The notes beneath the pieces were generated by a model that searched no databases, was not told the origin of the DNA, and saw only the letters and a list, made by a program, of their open reading frames with translations. The position numbers and the translations under genes were made by a program. From Vespa crabro (lineage: Eukaryota > Arthropoda > Insecta > Hymenoptera > Vespidae), in NCBI RefSeq assembly GCF_910589235.1, contig NC_060956.1:15714499-15778498 (forward strand): 64,000 nt of DNA, in the 5' to 3' direction. Position 1 is the stretch's first letter. Every line of letters starts with the position of its first letter. Shown here piece by piece: positions 52,146 to 64,000 of this stretch.

Positions 52146-54530
52146 AAGAAATTCGTGCTCCAGATTCGTATCCTCGGGGCTTTTCAATATGAAGCACCAC
52201 TCGAACGTGTTATCGATTCCACTGCGAGATTCTCGTGCGATTTTAGTTCAATGTATTTGCCGCGCGCATTTCTTTTCCTCCTTCCTTCTCATCCTCCTTC
52301 GTTCAATCTTCAAACTCTTCGCCGCGCCCATGCTTAAGAGGTAGTCGTTTTTTTCTCCCCCTGAGTTAAGTAAATTCAATTGACGATGCTTTCTGGAACA
52401 GTGGCTTCCAACGATGAGATATAAGTATCTATAATAACGATTTCTCCATAAGAGCATTATTATAAGCTTCTGAAATATCATAACGAACTAGATATTTAAC
52501 CGATGGAAATAATCGAAACACAACGTATGGAAGAGATTTCGTTGATAATATTTTATGATGAAAGATCAATGATGAAAAATCATGTTATCTTCCTATGCAG
52601 AATAAAATGGGATTCGTAAAAGTTGAAAAAGTCGAAAGGATATCCGGAGAGCTAATATCGCGTCGCACGAAAAAGCTAATCGAGTTTGCACGTACTAGCT
52701 TCAACGCAGCGACTATATCGCCGAAGGCTACCCTTATAGAACAGGATATATCGAGATGAGAAAGAGTGGGAGAGGAATTGGGACGATGGATGGGTATAGG
52801 AAAGCGCTAGGTGGAGGGTAGAATTTCCCTTTACAGCGGTTTTCTCTACGAGCGAGAAGCACCGCAAAAGTCTTGTATCCCTTTCGTGCAGCTAAACTAA
52901 TCGAGTTTCTCTGGCATCCCAACGGACAAAGTGCTCGACGAGAAGCTTTAATCAAAAGTGCTCCATATACCAACTGGTTACCGGTTATCGAGCTTACCGG
53001 CCGCTGTTTCTCGTAGAAGATGTTACCTACCGCGATTGTCAGAGACAAACTGAGAAGGGAGAGGGAATAAGAGGCACAGGGACCGCTTGTACGGACACAA
53101 TATCCTGAGCTTACGCGCGTTCTTCCGGCAAGGAGATAGAGATGGGAGGGGGTGGAGGGAGGATACGAGGCGTATCGTTTCGAGGCCGAGTGTATGTTTT
53201 ACCGTCTCGTGAACAACCATTTCCTACAACATGTACGTTGAGTTGGTATATTTACCCCGGAGGTTCCTGCTAGAGCGAACGACAAGAGAGACGAGAAGAG
53301 ACCCTCAACGGAAACTTGTTAACCGTCGACAAGCTTAAGCCACTCGAAGGCTTCACCTTCCAATTTCGAGTCTTCGCCGTTTCGAGAAGGAAGGCGAAGC
53401 GAAAGCGTCTTCTATCCTCTTCTCTATTAGCAGCTTCTTCTTCTTCTTCTTCTCCTTGTCCTTTTTCTTCGACTTTAACCCTCCGTCTCCTTCTCCACTT
53501 CTTTTTTCCACTTTCTCTCTTTCTCTCTCTCTCTCTCCCTCCCTATCTATTTATTTCTCTCTCTTTTCGTTCTGCTGATCAAAGAATTCGCGGAAACGGA
53601 AATGCCTCTCGACGAAGACGAACTTTTCTTTTATAAATTTATGTCTAGGGACCCGATGATGTAATAGAGTAGATACGATGAAATAGAACCATACTATGGT
53701 AACAAGCAGCAACGATTTCTAATAACATATATAAACGATATATGTGTGTTAATATATATTTTAAGAAAAAGATCGGAAAACATTCGTACGTAGATTGTTT
53801 TTGTTTTCAGATAGAGTCGATGTCTTAATAAAATGTTTAGAAATGATAAAAGTTCAAGAAGTTTATTTGGAAATTTTACTACGTCAGATTCTATATCGAA
53901 TATATATCGAACATATAGATAAGTTTATATCGACTAGTCATTGTATATATCCAGGTAGTTGCAGAAATGGTTTTACTCGGCTTCGAAAATCATTAATCAT
54001 CTGTCGATCTTCCGATATTGCAGCTCTATCCATTCGTCCATCCATCGTTCCGCTGATTGCAACGTGTGCACGAGTTACATATCAGTCAGCTTGTCGCTCG
54101 TAGATATATATATACGTGAGTAAGAGAGAAATATAGAGAGCTAGCAAGAGTTATCGAAAGGAAAACGCAAAAGTTCTAAGAATTGAGATCGCCCGAAACC
54201 ACGCTCTCAATTCGCTTCAAAACTTTATTGAAAATATAAAGATTTTTAATTATAATGTTAATATTCTTTAATAATGTATGTATGTAACCGTTTACGTAAA
54301 TACAGAGTGCTTTGTTTGTTATAATCAATCTACATACATATATTCGATCCATATATTATTACGTTTATTATTTATAAAATTTCATTGAGATACTTTAAAT
54401 TAAAGATATAGATATCGACGCAAACGTTAGCTTTAACGTAGAGATCTATAAATATAGAGAATATACGATTACAATTGTACACCCTATGTAGAATCCATAA
54501 ATATGAAACCGGTGACGGCGGCTGAATCGA
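52146..54530. other. Non-coding DNA, GC-richer at 52.68-53.45 kb
   Basis: The 52.68-53.45 kb part has open frames on both strands without domains and contains GGTTACCGGTTA near 52.98 kb. It could be regulatory. No exon could be supported. Confidence 0.35.
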
Positions 54531-54537
54531 GAGTGCG

Positions 54538-54577
54538 CGCGTTCGTTTGATATACAGCTAATTAGAGATCGAAATCT
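54538..54577 (+). repeat. 40-bp motif, copy 1
   Basis: Begins CGCGTTCGTTTGATATACAG and matches 55589-55628 at 37 of 40 positions. See the second copy. Confidence 0.9.
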
Positions 54578-54867
54578 GGATGGACTAGGAGATCAGCGAA
54601 ACGAGCTCGTATAGCGAACGAACAAGAATGCCATTCTCATACTTGGCTGACTCATCTATCTACTAATTTCTATTCGCGACTTGTGTTTCTATTGGATTTG
54701 TGTTTCTATTCTTAAAATTATAATTGTGCACGGCGTCACGGTTAGCATGAAAAATGAGTTCATAGTGAGTGTCCGATTCTCTACTGTTCGTTTTTCCTCA
54801 CATACTTAATGCACGTATCGTGATACTTTTATTAAAATATGCAAGTGCACTAGTGCGCTATCTGTGT

Positions 54868-54902
54868 GTGTGTTTATATATATATATATATATATACATA
54901 TA

Positions 54903-54934
<32 letters not shown>

Positions 54935-54955
54935 GTATATATATACATATAAGAG
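54868..54955. repeat. (TG)n-(TA)n-(CA)n compound microsatellite
   Basis: Short TG run, TA runs and a CA run in succession, giving a partly self-complementary structure. Confidence 0.9.
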
Positions 54956-55401
54956 TTTCTATATGGGTCAGAGGTACCGTATATACACGGTCGATTAGCA
55001 AAAGAGCTAATTGGAGATCCGAAAATTTTCGTTTATTTACGCAAACGAAACGTGTTCGCTCGCTCGAGCTCTTGCTCTTGCGAGTACTGGCGCATAGATC
55101 GATAAAACGATATTTATGTTTTGTTTGCTCTTCGTTCGCGAATAGCTGAGCGAAACGAGAACCGAATGTAAAATGCTATTTAACGTTATTCTCCTAACGA
55201 AAAATCTCGTGTTTCCATCGAAGAGAAAAAAGCGTAATGTGTATTCTCGCCGTGGAATCGGCCGGACTTTCGTCGAAAGCCTGTATATTCTCGTTGTATT
55301 TATTACGAGCGTTACGCGCCAACCGTGTTCGAAACGCGAAAGGGTGGTAGTTCTCTATTTTCGTCATCGCGATATCTGCGAGAGTGTGTATGCGATAGAA
55401 A

Positions 55402-55429
55402 CAGAGAAAAAGAGAAAGAAAAAGAGAAA

Positions 55430-55483
<54 letters not shown>

Positions 55484-55513
55484 GAGAATAAGAGAGAGAG
55501 AGAGAGAGAGAGA
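55402..55513. repeat. (GA)n tract
   Basis: About 112 bp of GA with AAAG and AATAAG breaks; it explains the Arg/Glu-rich open frames on the plus strand and the Ser/Leu-rich one on the minus strand. Confidence 0.95.
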
Positions 55514-55588
55514 CTTTCCGCATATTTTTTATTTGAAAAAATGGCGGAAAAAGAGGAAGAAAAACTGGGGTGTGGCTCATACTCGATA

Positions 55589-55628
55589 CGCGTTCGTTTG
55601 ATATACAGCTAATTGGAGATTGGAATCT
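55589..55628 (+). repeat. 40-bp motif, copy 2
   Basis: Same orientation as copy 1 and 1,051 bp away. A third partial copy of its right half (AGCTAATTGGAGATC) is at 55005-55019. The block between them (54.5-55.7 kb) is GC-richer than its surroundings and may be a regulatory module. Confidence 0.9.
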
Positions 55629-56301
55629 CCGAATGTGCGGCTTTTCTCGGTCGTGGCGCGTACAAAGTCCGCAGATAGAGCGCGTCGCATCCTCGGCAAC
55701 CCTCCTGTATTCATTCCTCACCTCACCTCCTTCACCACTCTACTGCCTATGTGGGATTGGACACGTGCATTCACGTAAAACACGTCCCCATTCCGTGGGA
55801 ACTCTTCGATGTCCGCGTACAAACGAGAAACGAAGAGAGAAAATGGAATGGTTCGATCCTCCTGATCCAAGCAAACTATAACTAAACTGTTGGAGGAAAT
55901 ATAGCTCTATAAATTATATAATATCATCCGGTAGATGGGTCAGACGCGTCGTTCCAATGCTCATGTTAGCGTAATATGTTATATTTTTGCATATCACATC
56001 AACTACGTTCCTTCCCTTGTCTTCGTTTCCTCATGCTAGAGCATCTACATTCTTTTTTTTTATTTTTCTTCTCTTACTCCATTACTTTTCTCTTTTCCAA
56101 TGCCGTATATGAAAATAGTAAAGACCTGCTAGTCGTTGTCAGGAACGAAGCTTCGAATCCGATTTTCTAATGCATTTTCTTTCTTCTTCGTTCTCTTTCT
56201 TTCTCTTTCCCTTTTTTTTGCAGCTCTATTCCAGTTACGATTTCTCGTAAATATATTGGGAAACGCTATCGCTGCCACAGATGCGATTGCTTGAAGTTAA
56301 T

Positions 56302-56304
<3 letters not shown>

Positions 56305-56372
<68 letters not shown>
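56305..56372. repeat. (GA)n microsatellite
   Basis: Nearly pure GA of about 68 bp. Confidence 0.95.
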
Positions 56373-56373
<1 letters not shown>

Positions 56374-57795
56374 TGACTATGATTTAGAGAATCGTTCGAG
56401 CTGGTGAATTTAAAGAAACGTTTCATAGAGATAATTCTTTAATTTTCTGGAAGTAATGTACTAAATATTAATGTTCGAGCGTTATCGCAAGGGCAGATAG
56501 AATCCAAGCTGATTGGCCAAAGAGTGCCGTTTGGGTAAACGATTTTCTTCATTCGGACGGACAAATCGCGATTTCTTGGCACCGGATATTACTCGTAGAG
56601 AGCAAAAATATACCGCAAAAATATATCGTCGTTGATGCTCTTTCGCGTGAGAAGAGCTTTTCTCGCAAGTCGACCGTGTCACGATATTTTCCGTTTCTAT
56701 TTTCTTGCCGCACGGAATATTCGAGAATCGGTATTTGGTTTATTCAGTCAGAATACAAAATATTCAAAGTTGAATAATTGATATCATTCCGGGAGATCGA
56801 ATAATTGATACTGTTTGACCAAATCTATCGGTCACCGTAGGATACATTTCCAGCTTTTTCTTTTCCATGAATTTATTTTAAAGAAACTTTACCATGATTG
56901 TTCATACCATTTCGATCGTACGATCGTAGCCTATATCACGTGAAAATTGATGATTATAGTCATTGGAGAGCACTCTACGTCACAAAGATAAAGTCCATTC
57001 AATCACTTCTCGGCATTAGTTACTGGTCCATCGATTGATATGATCTGATCAAAATGGAACACTCTATATATGATCTGGTTGTGTTCGCACGAGAAGCTTA
57101 CGCTATAGCCTAATGCACAAATACGGAATACATAGTTCGGATTAAAACGAAAATCTTAGAAATTCTTTCTTAATTCCTTCGTAATTTCTAATTATTGATT
57201 TTATAATTAACGAGGAAATTCTTAGACAATATAATTTATTAGAAAAATATGCTGACGTACTCGTTAATTAGACCGAGCAATAAATGAATTCAATATAGCA
57301 CTGTAACGTGAGGCTGTGTGCATATAGCAACAAGAGTAGTAAATAAGCCAATTATCCGATTATAACCATAGCCGAACTCTCGAGCGATTCTCAGAGCCAC
57401 TACTAATGCTTTCAGACTAGTGCTTTCGAGAGATGTGTCGTTAGGATACACATTTGTCGTCACGGAATTATGTATGCATCACTCCTAGAGATACGAAATA
57501 GTTGAAAGGCTAATGTAATCGCACCAGCGAGTCTCGTGTTTCTTCCTTATTTCTGATCTTAAAACTTTTCCAATTATTTAATGTAGACTTGACTGTAAAA
57601 AAGACTGCCATATACGAAAAAATCGAAATATTACAACGTCGATAATATCACTTTCTCTTTATAAAAAATTCTTCTATTGTACTCCCCACTTTATTGCAAA
57701 CGAATGAAAAAGTTCGTACATACATATTTTATATGTACTCGTACGTGTGTATACATGTATGTGTCTGTGTGTATGTATGCGTACGTGCGTGCGCG

Positions 57796-57821
57796 AGTAG
57801 TAGTAGTAGTAGTAATAATAG
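57796..57821. repeat. (GTA)n trinucleotide repeat
   Basis: About 8 GTA units ending in AATAATA, next to an alternating GTGCGTGCGCG run. Confidence 0.9.
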
Positions 57822-58014
57822 TACATACATACGTATGCTTTATTCCTTTATCTCTTCTTTTTTTTTTTTATGAAACGTAGAGTTTGATCTGGTTACTGCA
57901 ATAACGCCGAGCCTCTCTGCAATTCGTTGAGTCAACGAAGCGTTCTGTACAACATAATCGGGTTATTATATTTTTCATATTTTATTATACTAGCCTATAC
58001 GAACATATCTCATG

Positions 58015-58033
58015 CGTAGAGCAAAGCTCTACG
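58015..58033. repeat. 19-bp perfect hairpin
   Basis: CGTAGAGC and GCTCTACG flank AAA, giving an 8-bp perfect stem with a 3-base loop. No U-tract follows, so it is not called a terminator. Confidence 0.85.
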
Positions 58034-58399
58034 TTATAGCGTTCCACGTGAAAGCTCTAGATACGCTTTCCATTCATTCGACGCGGCGTCGATCGCCTCG
58101 TTTTCGACATTCGCTGCTACAAACGCTCGCGGATTACTAAATGGAACCCTCAAAACGAATCGCTACGTTCGTATTTTATCAATTTTTACTATTCCCAATA
58201 TTCATCCCTTATAAAAATATTGATTATTCATATCGTAATTTGGTACGACGATTATACTTGAAATTATTCCAACGTGTTATTGAACGAATAAGTTTGAGAT
58301 GAAAAAAGGAAAATAAAATCAGACAGACTTTCTACTGTGAATCTACGTTCGACAGGATATATTTTCAGACGTTAAATCCGATTTAAAAACTAGTTAACG

Positions 58400-58580
58400 A
58401 TCTTTTTCGAAAATTTGTAAAGTTTTCGTTCTGGTAGCTGACCCAAGGTCGATACGGATAGTCCTTGCGAATAGGAGCAACCCGTAAAATCCGAAAACTA
58501 CGAAAGTTTTGGTCGACCGGTTTTGCAGCTGGCCCAAGACCCTATCAGACTTTTCGTATTTCTCCTACCGGAAACCATAC
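58400..58580 (+). repeat. Diverged tandem duplication of about 85-91 bp
   Basis: AGCTGACCCAAGGTCG at 58436 is echoed by AGCTGGCCCAAGACCC at 58527, and each is preceded by a CGAAAA...AAAGTTTT segment. Similarity is modest and interrupted. Confidence 0.5.
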
Positions 58581-60179
58581 GACACGAACATGTTGTTCGT
58601 AATAGAAAATTTGTTTTTAAAATTCTCCTCGTTCCTGAGACGACGTAGCAGCTATTTCATACAGCCGTAAGCTGGCGTTTAGTAATATATAGTAATATAT
58701 ACAAATAATAAAGAATTATAGAATGTATAATCATTGCAAAAAATTATTCATTATAACGATTCTGTAGAAGTAGAAACATCCATAGTACAAAATTCAAGTT
58801 GATAAAAATTAATATAAAAAATGCTTTCTTAGTAATATAGATAATAGTGAAACTGTTTTTAAATAAGCATAAACATCTTGTAAGTTCGATATTCAATTGC
58901 AACGAATCAGTTTCGAACGACAAGTTTCCAATGATATTGCAATTAGAGCTCTTTCATACGAGAAGATCAATCCGCAGTGATCGATCGATCGATGCAACTT
59001 GTAAAACACATTTTAACATAGAATCGGTCACTTCGCTTTCATACAAGGCAACTGTAGTTGACGAACTAGTCAACAGTCGCTTGCAGTTGCTCACTATCGC
59101 AACAAGTTGTTGAGATTGTAGTCGCACCGACTCGAGGTGAGGCATTACTTTCAATCATGCCATTTTCCCTCTCTGATACTAGACCACCGGTTGGTGAAAC
59201 TATTAACCTTCAACTATCAGTCTTGCTTCAAAACACCGTACCGGAAAGTGTTTCACTACCATCACGATAAAATGAAAAACAAGGGAAATGCGCAATCAAT
59301 GAGATTAGTTGCTCTTTTTAGTTTACACATTGATGATACAACGATCGATACGATTGATCATTTCTTGTAAAAGGGCTCTTAGATTAGGTCGAATGTAATC
59401 ATATGTCTCGACATGTCACGACATTCTATACGGGAACGCCTCGTAAATTTAATTTAAGTAATTTTGTTCACTAGATCTGTGATATCCAACCCTTTGTCGT
59501 TTACCTCTTTTTATCCTTGTCATTTCTTTTTTTGGTTTATGCTCGTCAGTGTGCGAGTGCAAGTGTCCGATAAAAAAAGAAAAATTTATAATCTTCTTTA
59601 TCTACTTGCCTCTTTTGCCTTTCTTTGAATAGAAAAAGAATTGGAAGGGACGAAACGTCAAAGGCGCTTTCGCAAAACTTTGTTTCTTCTTTCTTGATAA
59701 ACTTTAGATTTTTATCGATCTACACCTCCCGACGATTTTCGAGAAAAAGAGGATGAGAGAGAGAGAGATAGAGAGAGAGAAACGAAGGTTATAGTCATTA
59801 TTTTGCATTTATATAACTCTTGAATTCCTCAGCGATTTTCCTTCCGTCTTTCTACGTTCTTTTCTTGAAAAAATATTCTCTTTTAAATGAAGCCGATTAC
59901 GAGAATTAACATTTTAGGTACGATCTTTTATTAATTTTTAAAAAATTATATTGTATAGAAATGATTAATTCGCTGACCAATGGTGATTTATAAAATTTAT
60001 TTTAATCAATCATGAGATAATATTTTCATGTTCTATTGATTCAATAAATTTGATACGTAAAAATAAAATGATGAAATTGGTTATTCGGCTTGTACCAAAT
60101 CTCAAGTATTAAGAGAATATTAAACAGAGTGTTAATTGAGAATTACAAAACCATGAAAACTAAAGAAGGTGTAAAAATA

Positions 60180-62115
60180 CCAATCGTATTTAATATAAAG
60201 CGTACATTTACTAAGTTAGTTGCCAACTAGACGATTATCCGCCATCCAAACATGACATTGTAACATATAGATACAGGAAAGAATTAATAAAGACATACCA
60301 CAATCATCTCTTTTTAATTACGTAAATCCAATAGTATTTGTAAAAGAAAGAGTAATTCCGTGAAACTATACGTTGATTACAGAAAATTAATAATAAAAAG
60401 ATCGTTAAAAACCGGTATTCACTATCATTTATATTCATAGAAGATCAATTAGATTTGTTACATAACGCGATATGTTTCAGTACTCTTAATTTCAAGGATA
60501 AATTCTTCCATGTACAAATGGGAAAAAGCAGTCAAAAATATTATAATTCCGGACGAACATTATGAATTCTTACGAATTCTCTTTGATCTTTGTAACTCAC
60601 CCTTAAGTATTTCAGAAATACATAAACGCTGTTTTTAAAGACTTGATCTACGAAAAAATAGTTTTTATGTATTTAGATAATCTAATAATATCTTCGATGG
60701 AATATGAAAATGATCTGAGAAAACTTCAAATTATTTTGAATGCTGCTTAGTGAGGCAGGAATACGAATAAATTGGGAACATTGTAGCTTATATTATAAAG
60801 TCGAATTTCTAGGATATATAATGGAAAACGAACAATTACGTTCATCTAAAGGTAAAACAGAAGCCATTAAAAAGTTTCCTGAGCCAACGAATACATGATA
60901 AGTGTATGTTGAAGTTTTCTTGAATTAAGAAGATACTTTAGAAGATTTATTCTTTATTACTCACTCATAACGAGATCTTTATCTAATTTGTTAAAGGCGA
61001 ATAAAAAGTTCATGTTTGATGAAGAACAGAGAAATACCTTCGTTCATTTTATTGAACGATAATTGAACGAAGTATCTATATTAAAATTAATTTATATCGA
61101 GTGGATGTGGAAAAAGAATTATTGCATAAAATGTTTGAAGTCTAAGATATATGCGATAGACCTTAGTGCATTATTAAAAAAAAAGGAGAGAAAGGAACCA
61201 ACCTATTTGTTTTGAGATACAAGTGTGAATGACATGGATTGAGCGAGTGAGAATGATGGAATGTGTTTAGGAAACCGATGTGTGATAAAAGATGATATTG
61301 TTAGGAAACTGTTGCGAACTTATATAAAAAACTTTGTACTTTCGTTTTTCTTTTTCTGTAATATAATTTAGTTTTCTTTTTAATAATATTATAAATAAAA
61401 TCTGTTAATATTGAAACTACGACGCATCCTCACTTAAATCCTACATTATGTAGTAGACGCCATAAATTAGAGATTATTTCAATTATAAAAGCTTCGAAGA
61501 GATTTAAGATCTATTAAAAATATCATTCAAGATCGTAACTGAATACCGTGCGTTTGTTCTGACAATGAAAAAAAAAGAGATTTATGAGTACGACTGGTCA
61601 GATGAACTTTGCTCTTAAAAGAATTCGAATATACTATTGAGCCAAGAACATGATACATGTAGATGCGTTGAATCGTCAATCTTTGCTGTTTTGTTTGATT
61701 GTTGAAGAATGTGAAAATAGTTTAACAACGTATATAAAATGAGCACAATGTAACGACAGTGATTTGTATAAAGTTTTAGATCTTTTATAACAAGACGAAA
61801 TCAAAGGATTTACTTTTCAAAGAAATCGACGATGACTTTAAATTGATAGTTCTAAAACCAATGTTTTTACAAATAATTCATAGACGAATGTGTCAAGGAA
61901 ATTATTTTAATGTAAACAAAATTGAAGAACTTATCGAAAAATATTACTGAGCCTTAAATTTAAAGTTGAAAATAAAGAATATTGTCAGGAATCGTATCAC
62001 ATATATACTTACCGAGAAGAAAAATGGGAAAAAAAAGGATATTTAAATTTCATATATATAGATGACACTTGAAACTTGACACAAATCATTTAGGCTATAT
62101 GCGCATTATTGATCG
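60180..62115 (+). mobile_element. Decayed Ty3/gypsy-type pol remnant, plus strand
   Basis: Plus-strand pieces follow gypsy pol order with many stops and frame changes. Reverse transcriptase: PDEHYEFLRILFDLCNSP-like sequence around 60.55-60.61 kb, then FMYLDN at 60664-60681, where the usual YxDD active-site box has become YLDN. Next come fingers/connection pieces such as SLSNLLKANKKFMFDEE near 60.97-61.03 kb. RNase H resumes near 61.47 kb (LEIISIIKALRRFKIYL), and an H2C2/integrase-leading part (KGYLNF) is near 62.04 kb, followed by KLDTNHLGYM at 62.07 kb. It is interrupted at 61224-61445 by an unrelated insert. The altered active site and stops make it a dead copy. Ends are approximate. Confidence 0.85.
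61224..61445 (+). mobile_element. LTR-like insert inside the plus-strand gypsy pol
   Basis: About 222 bp that begin TGTGAATGAC and end AATCCTACA, breaking the RNase H reading that resumes at about 61470. It contains a TATA-like TATATAAAAA and an AATAAAA signal in the order expected for an LTR (promoter, then polyadenylation). The TG...CA ends fit a solo LTR, but no target-site duplication is visible, so its identity is tentative. Confidence 0.4.
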
Positions 62116-62364
62116 ACTAATTGCTTTTACTACTGAAATACATTGGATCAAACGTTTACATTACAACAACGAACGTTACTGTACGTTACTGTATGTTGTA
62201 GAACGAAACGTCCTACAACTAGGACTAAACATTGGCAAACATAGTTTTCAAGGTGTCTGATCATTCAAAGTGTTCTCTCGGCAAACTGGGAATGACAATA
62301 ACAAGAGGAATTTGATACTTTCTAATATCTTTAAGAAAATATTTGAATATTCCTTTTATATTAA

Positions 62365-62608
62365 CCCATTTGCAACCAAGCGCGGATATATCCGCGAGCT
62401 GCGACTGTCTTTTATCATCGAACGTGGATATATCCGTGAGCCCACGATTACTTATTGTTCCTTGCGATGTATCAACTGTTTTAAAAAGTATAATTCTGTC
62501 ATGTACTGCACTTACGAATGATTAAGCGCGGTGATACGGGCCTATTATCAATTGAACATTGCTGATTTTTGAATACGGCACATTAAGTAGACGCATGATG
62601 CAAATGGG
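62365..62608. mobile_element. piggyBac-type MITE, 244 bp, flanked by TTAA
   Basis: The element starts CCCATTTGCA and ends with the exact inverse TGCAAATGGG. It is flanked on both sides by TTAA (62361-62364 and 62609-62612), the target duplication of piggyBac transposons. It has no transposase. Inside are a perfect 16-bp palindrome CGCGGATATATCCGCG (62381-62396) and a near-copy CGTGGATATATCCGTG (62423-62438), 42 bp apart. The small open frames crossing it are not genes. Confidence 0.85.
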
Positions 62609-62612
62609 TTAA

Positions 62613-63665
62613 AAACAAAATGAACAATTAAATCGATTATACAAATTTCACTTCTTACGTAGCGATCACGCACGTATTTTTTTTTATCAACAAAAGATGA
62701 TAACTTCTGAGAATGGATATTAGGAGAATGATGAGTAAATGAATGTAAAATTATGTAAATGAATAACGAATATAAAATAAGAAAATACGAATAAAGGAAT
62801 TATCTTCGTTTAAGGACAGAGGAGTAAATTATTCAGAGATAGAAAATCGAAGAGTATAGAATTGAATCAAAAAGCTAAAATGAAAAAAGTCTGATATATA
62901 TACATATAAGAAGTATATTTTAAGTTTTTTTTTATTTTTAAATATAACTGTCAGACCAAACCAAGATCATATATTTTTGTTACAACCACTACCAATCACA
63001 ATAAATAACCTACAAACGTAATATTTAAAAAACTAAAATAAAATCGTGTTGACATTGTAAACATTGAAAAAAAAAAGTATGACATACGGGAATGTAAACA
63101 TTTCAGATTTTTTCGACTTCTTTCTCGATCAAAGCAGAGAATTTTATTTACCAAATAACGTGTTCGATAAAAAATATTGACTCATGAAGGAAACGAAATA
63201 TAAACGGGCGCAAAAGTTTTTCTTCTAGTTGTTTTCATTATTCTGACTGAATTACTTCGATGGCGATGCATAAGATAACGGGTGACCAAGGTGATAAGGA
63301 GTTGCGCGTAACGCAATGAAAAGAAAATGGCAACGTCAAGAGAAATTTGAACGTATATCAAGTACAAAGTAGAAAAAGTTAAGGTGAAGAGTGTTAGCTT
63401 TGGAGAAAGAAAAAACCTTCCTATCGTCTCAGTTGTTGTCGTAGTAGAAAACAAGAAAGAAAGAAAAAATCGTGAGACGACGGCAATGGCGCCATGCGGA
63501 AGATGGAAATAGCAAGAGAAGGAAAAACTTTCAAATGAAAATTGACGGACAGCCTAGAAAATATGTGCTGCGCAGGGAGATCTTAACACCTGCCTTCTTC
63601 GTAATAAGCCAACGTCGACCTTAATAACCTCAACCGCAACGTGTCTAACCGAATTAAAAGTATGA
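62613..63665. other. Non-coding DNA, no gene recognised
   Basis: AT-rich DNA; the minus-strand open frame at 63454-63182 has no domain. Confidence 0.5.
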
Positions 63666-63680
63666 AAGAGAGATAGAAAA

Positions 63681-63731
<51 letters not shown>

Positions 63732-63742
63732 AAGAGAGAGAG

Positions 63743-63837
<95 letters not shown>

Positions 63838-63838
63838 A
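63666..63838. repeat. Long (GA)n tract
   Basis: About 173 bp of GA with regular AAAG breaks, the longest microsatellite in the window. Confidence 0.95.
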
Positions 63839-64000
63839 GACTTAACTTAAAAGTAACTTAGTCGTTCGCAAAACGCAATTTTTCTTCGCATTCGTGTAGA
63901 TAACCGTGATTTCGATTAATTTCATACGCGATGATAAATTAAAAACTCTTCCCTTATCTCAAGAGAAATTCCGTTACGAGGAAGAAAAAAAAAGAAGGGG

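Larger units (their letters stand above)
55630..60179. other. Non-coding DNA, no gene recognised
   Basis: Outside the listed repeats, no exon was supported. Open frames at 58847-59113 and 59137-59370 have no domain. A short GA run lies at 59755-59781. Confidence 0.45.

Noticed and set aside
55194..55721. 175-codon minus-strand and 142-codon plus-strand open frames
   Set aside because: Both cross the GA tract at 55402-55513 and have no recognisable domain on either side.
62270..62525. Small open frames over 62.27-62.52 kb
   Set aside because: They fall mostly on the piggyBac-type MITE and have no domain.

Overview
The window reads as intronic and intergenic DNA from an insect, most likely a hymenopteran (bee, ant or wasp). 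This rests on the AT-rich background, tiny exons separated by multi-kilobase introns with GT-AG borders, very many (GA)n/(CT)n microsatellites, and decayed Ty3/gypsy and piggyBac-type elements. The order-level assignment is an inference from composition, not from a marker gene. There is no bacterial, viral or organellar gene organisation, and no RNA gene was recognised.

Only one host gene could be supported. It is on the + strand and partial: three internal exons at 25973-26082, 33527-33645 and 44756-45056, separated by introns of 7,444 and 11,110 bp. Their splice phases fit exactly and they encode three consecutive C2H2 zinc fingers followed by a Ser/Thr-Pro-rich tail. The basic pre-finger stretch, the order and spacing of the fingers, and the short motifs KRQDHL and KSYCDxRSLRRH recall the N-terminal zinc fingers of vertebrate ZNF541/TRERF1, which are ELM2-SANT co-repressor proteins. 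That match is from memory and needs a database search. Earlier and later exons must exist, but I could not identify any in the window. The gene therefore probably spans much or all of the 64 kb.

Layout: 1-3.2 kb holds two diverged copies of an unrecognised repeat in inverted orientation. From 3.2 to 25.9 kb there is non-coding DNA dense in microsatellites. The zinc-finger gene body runs from 25.97 to 45.06 kb. The second intron carries a decayed gypsy pol on the minus strand (38.2-40.4 kb), next to an LTR-like leader and gag remnant on the plus strand (40.8-41.7 kb). From 45 to 60 kb is more non-coding DNA, including a block at 54.5-55.7 kb with a duplicated 40-bp motif that looks like a cis-regulatory region. 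From 60.2 to 62.1 kb is a second decayed gypsy pol, on the plus strand, interrupted by a ~222-bp LTR-like insert. At 62,365-62,608 is a complete-looking 244-bp piggyBac-type MITE flanked by TTAA. The window ends in a ~170-bp GA tract.

Most long open frames in the window lie over GA/CT tracts, which lack stop codons in several frames, and they were not accepted as genes. No clearly new biological system was found. The points most worth following up are the split-finger gene structure, the MITE with its paired 16-bp palindromes, the inverted repeat family at the left end, the opposed gypsy remnants, and the large load of complementary GA and CT tracts inside the zinc-finger gene's introns.
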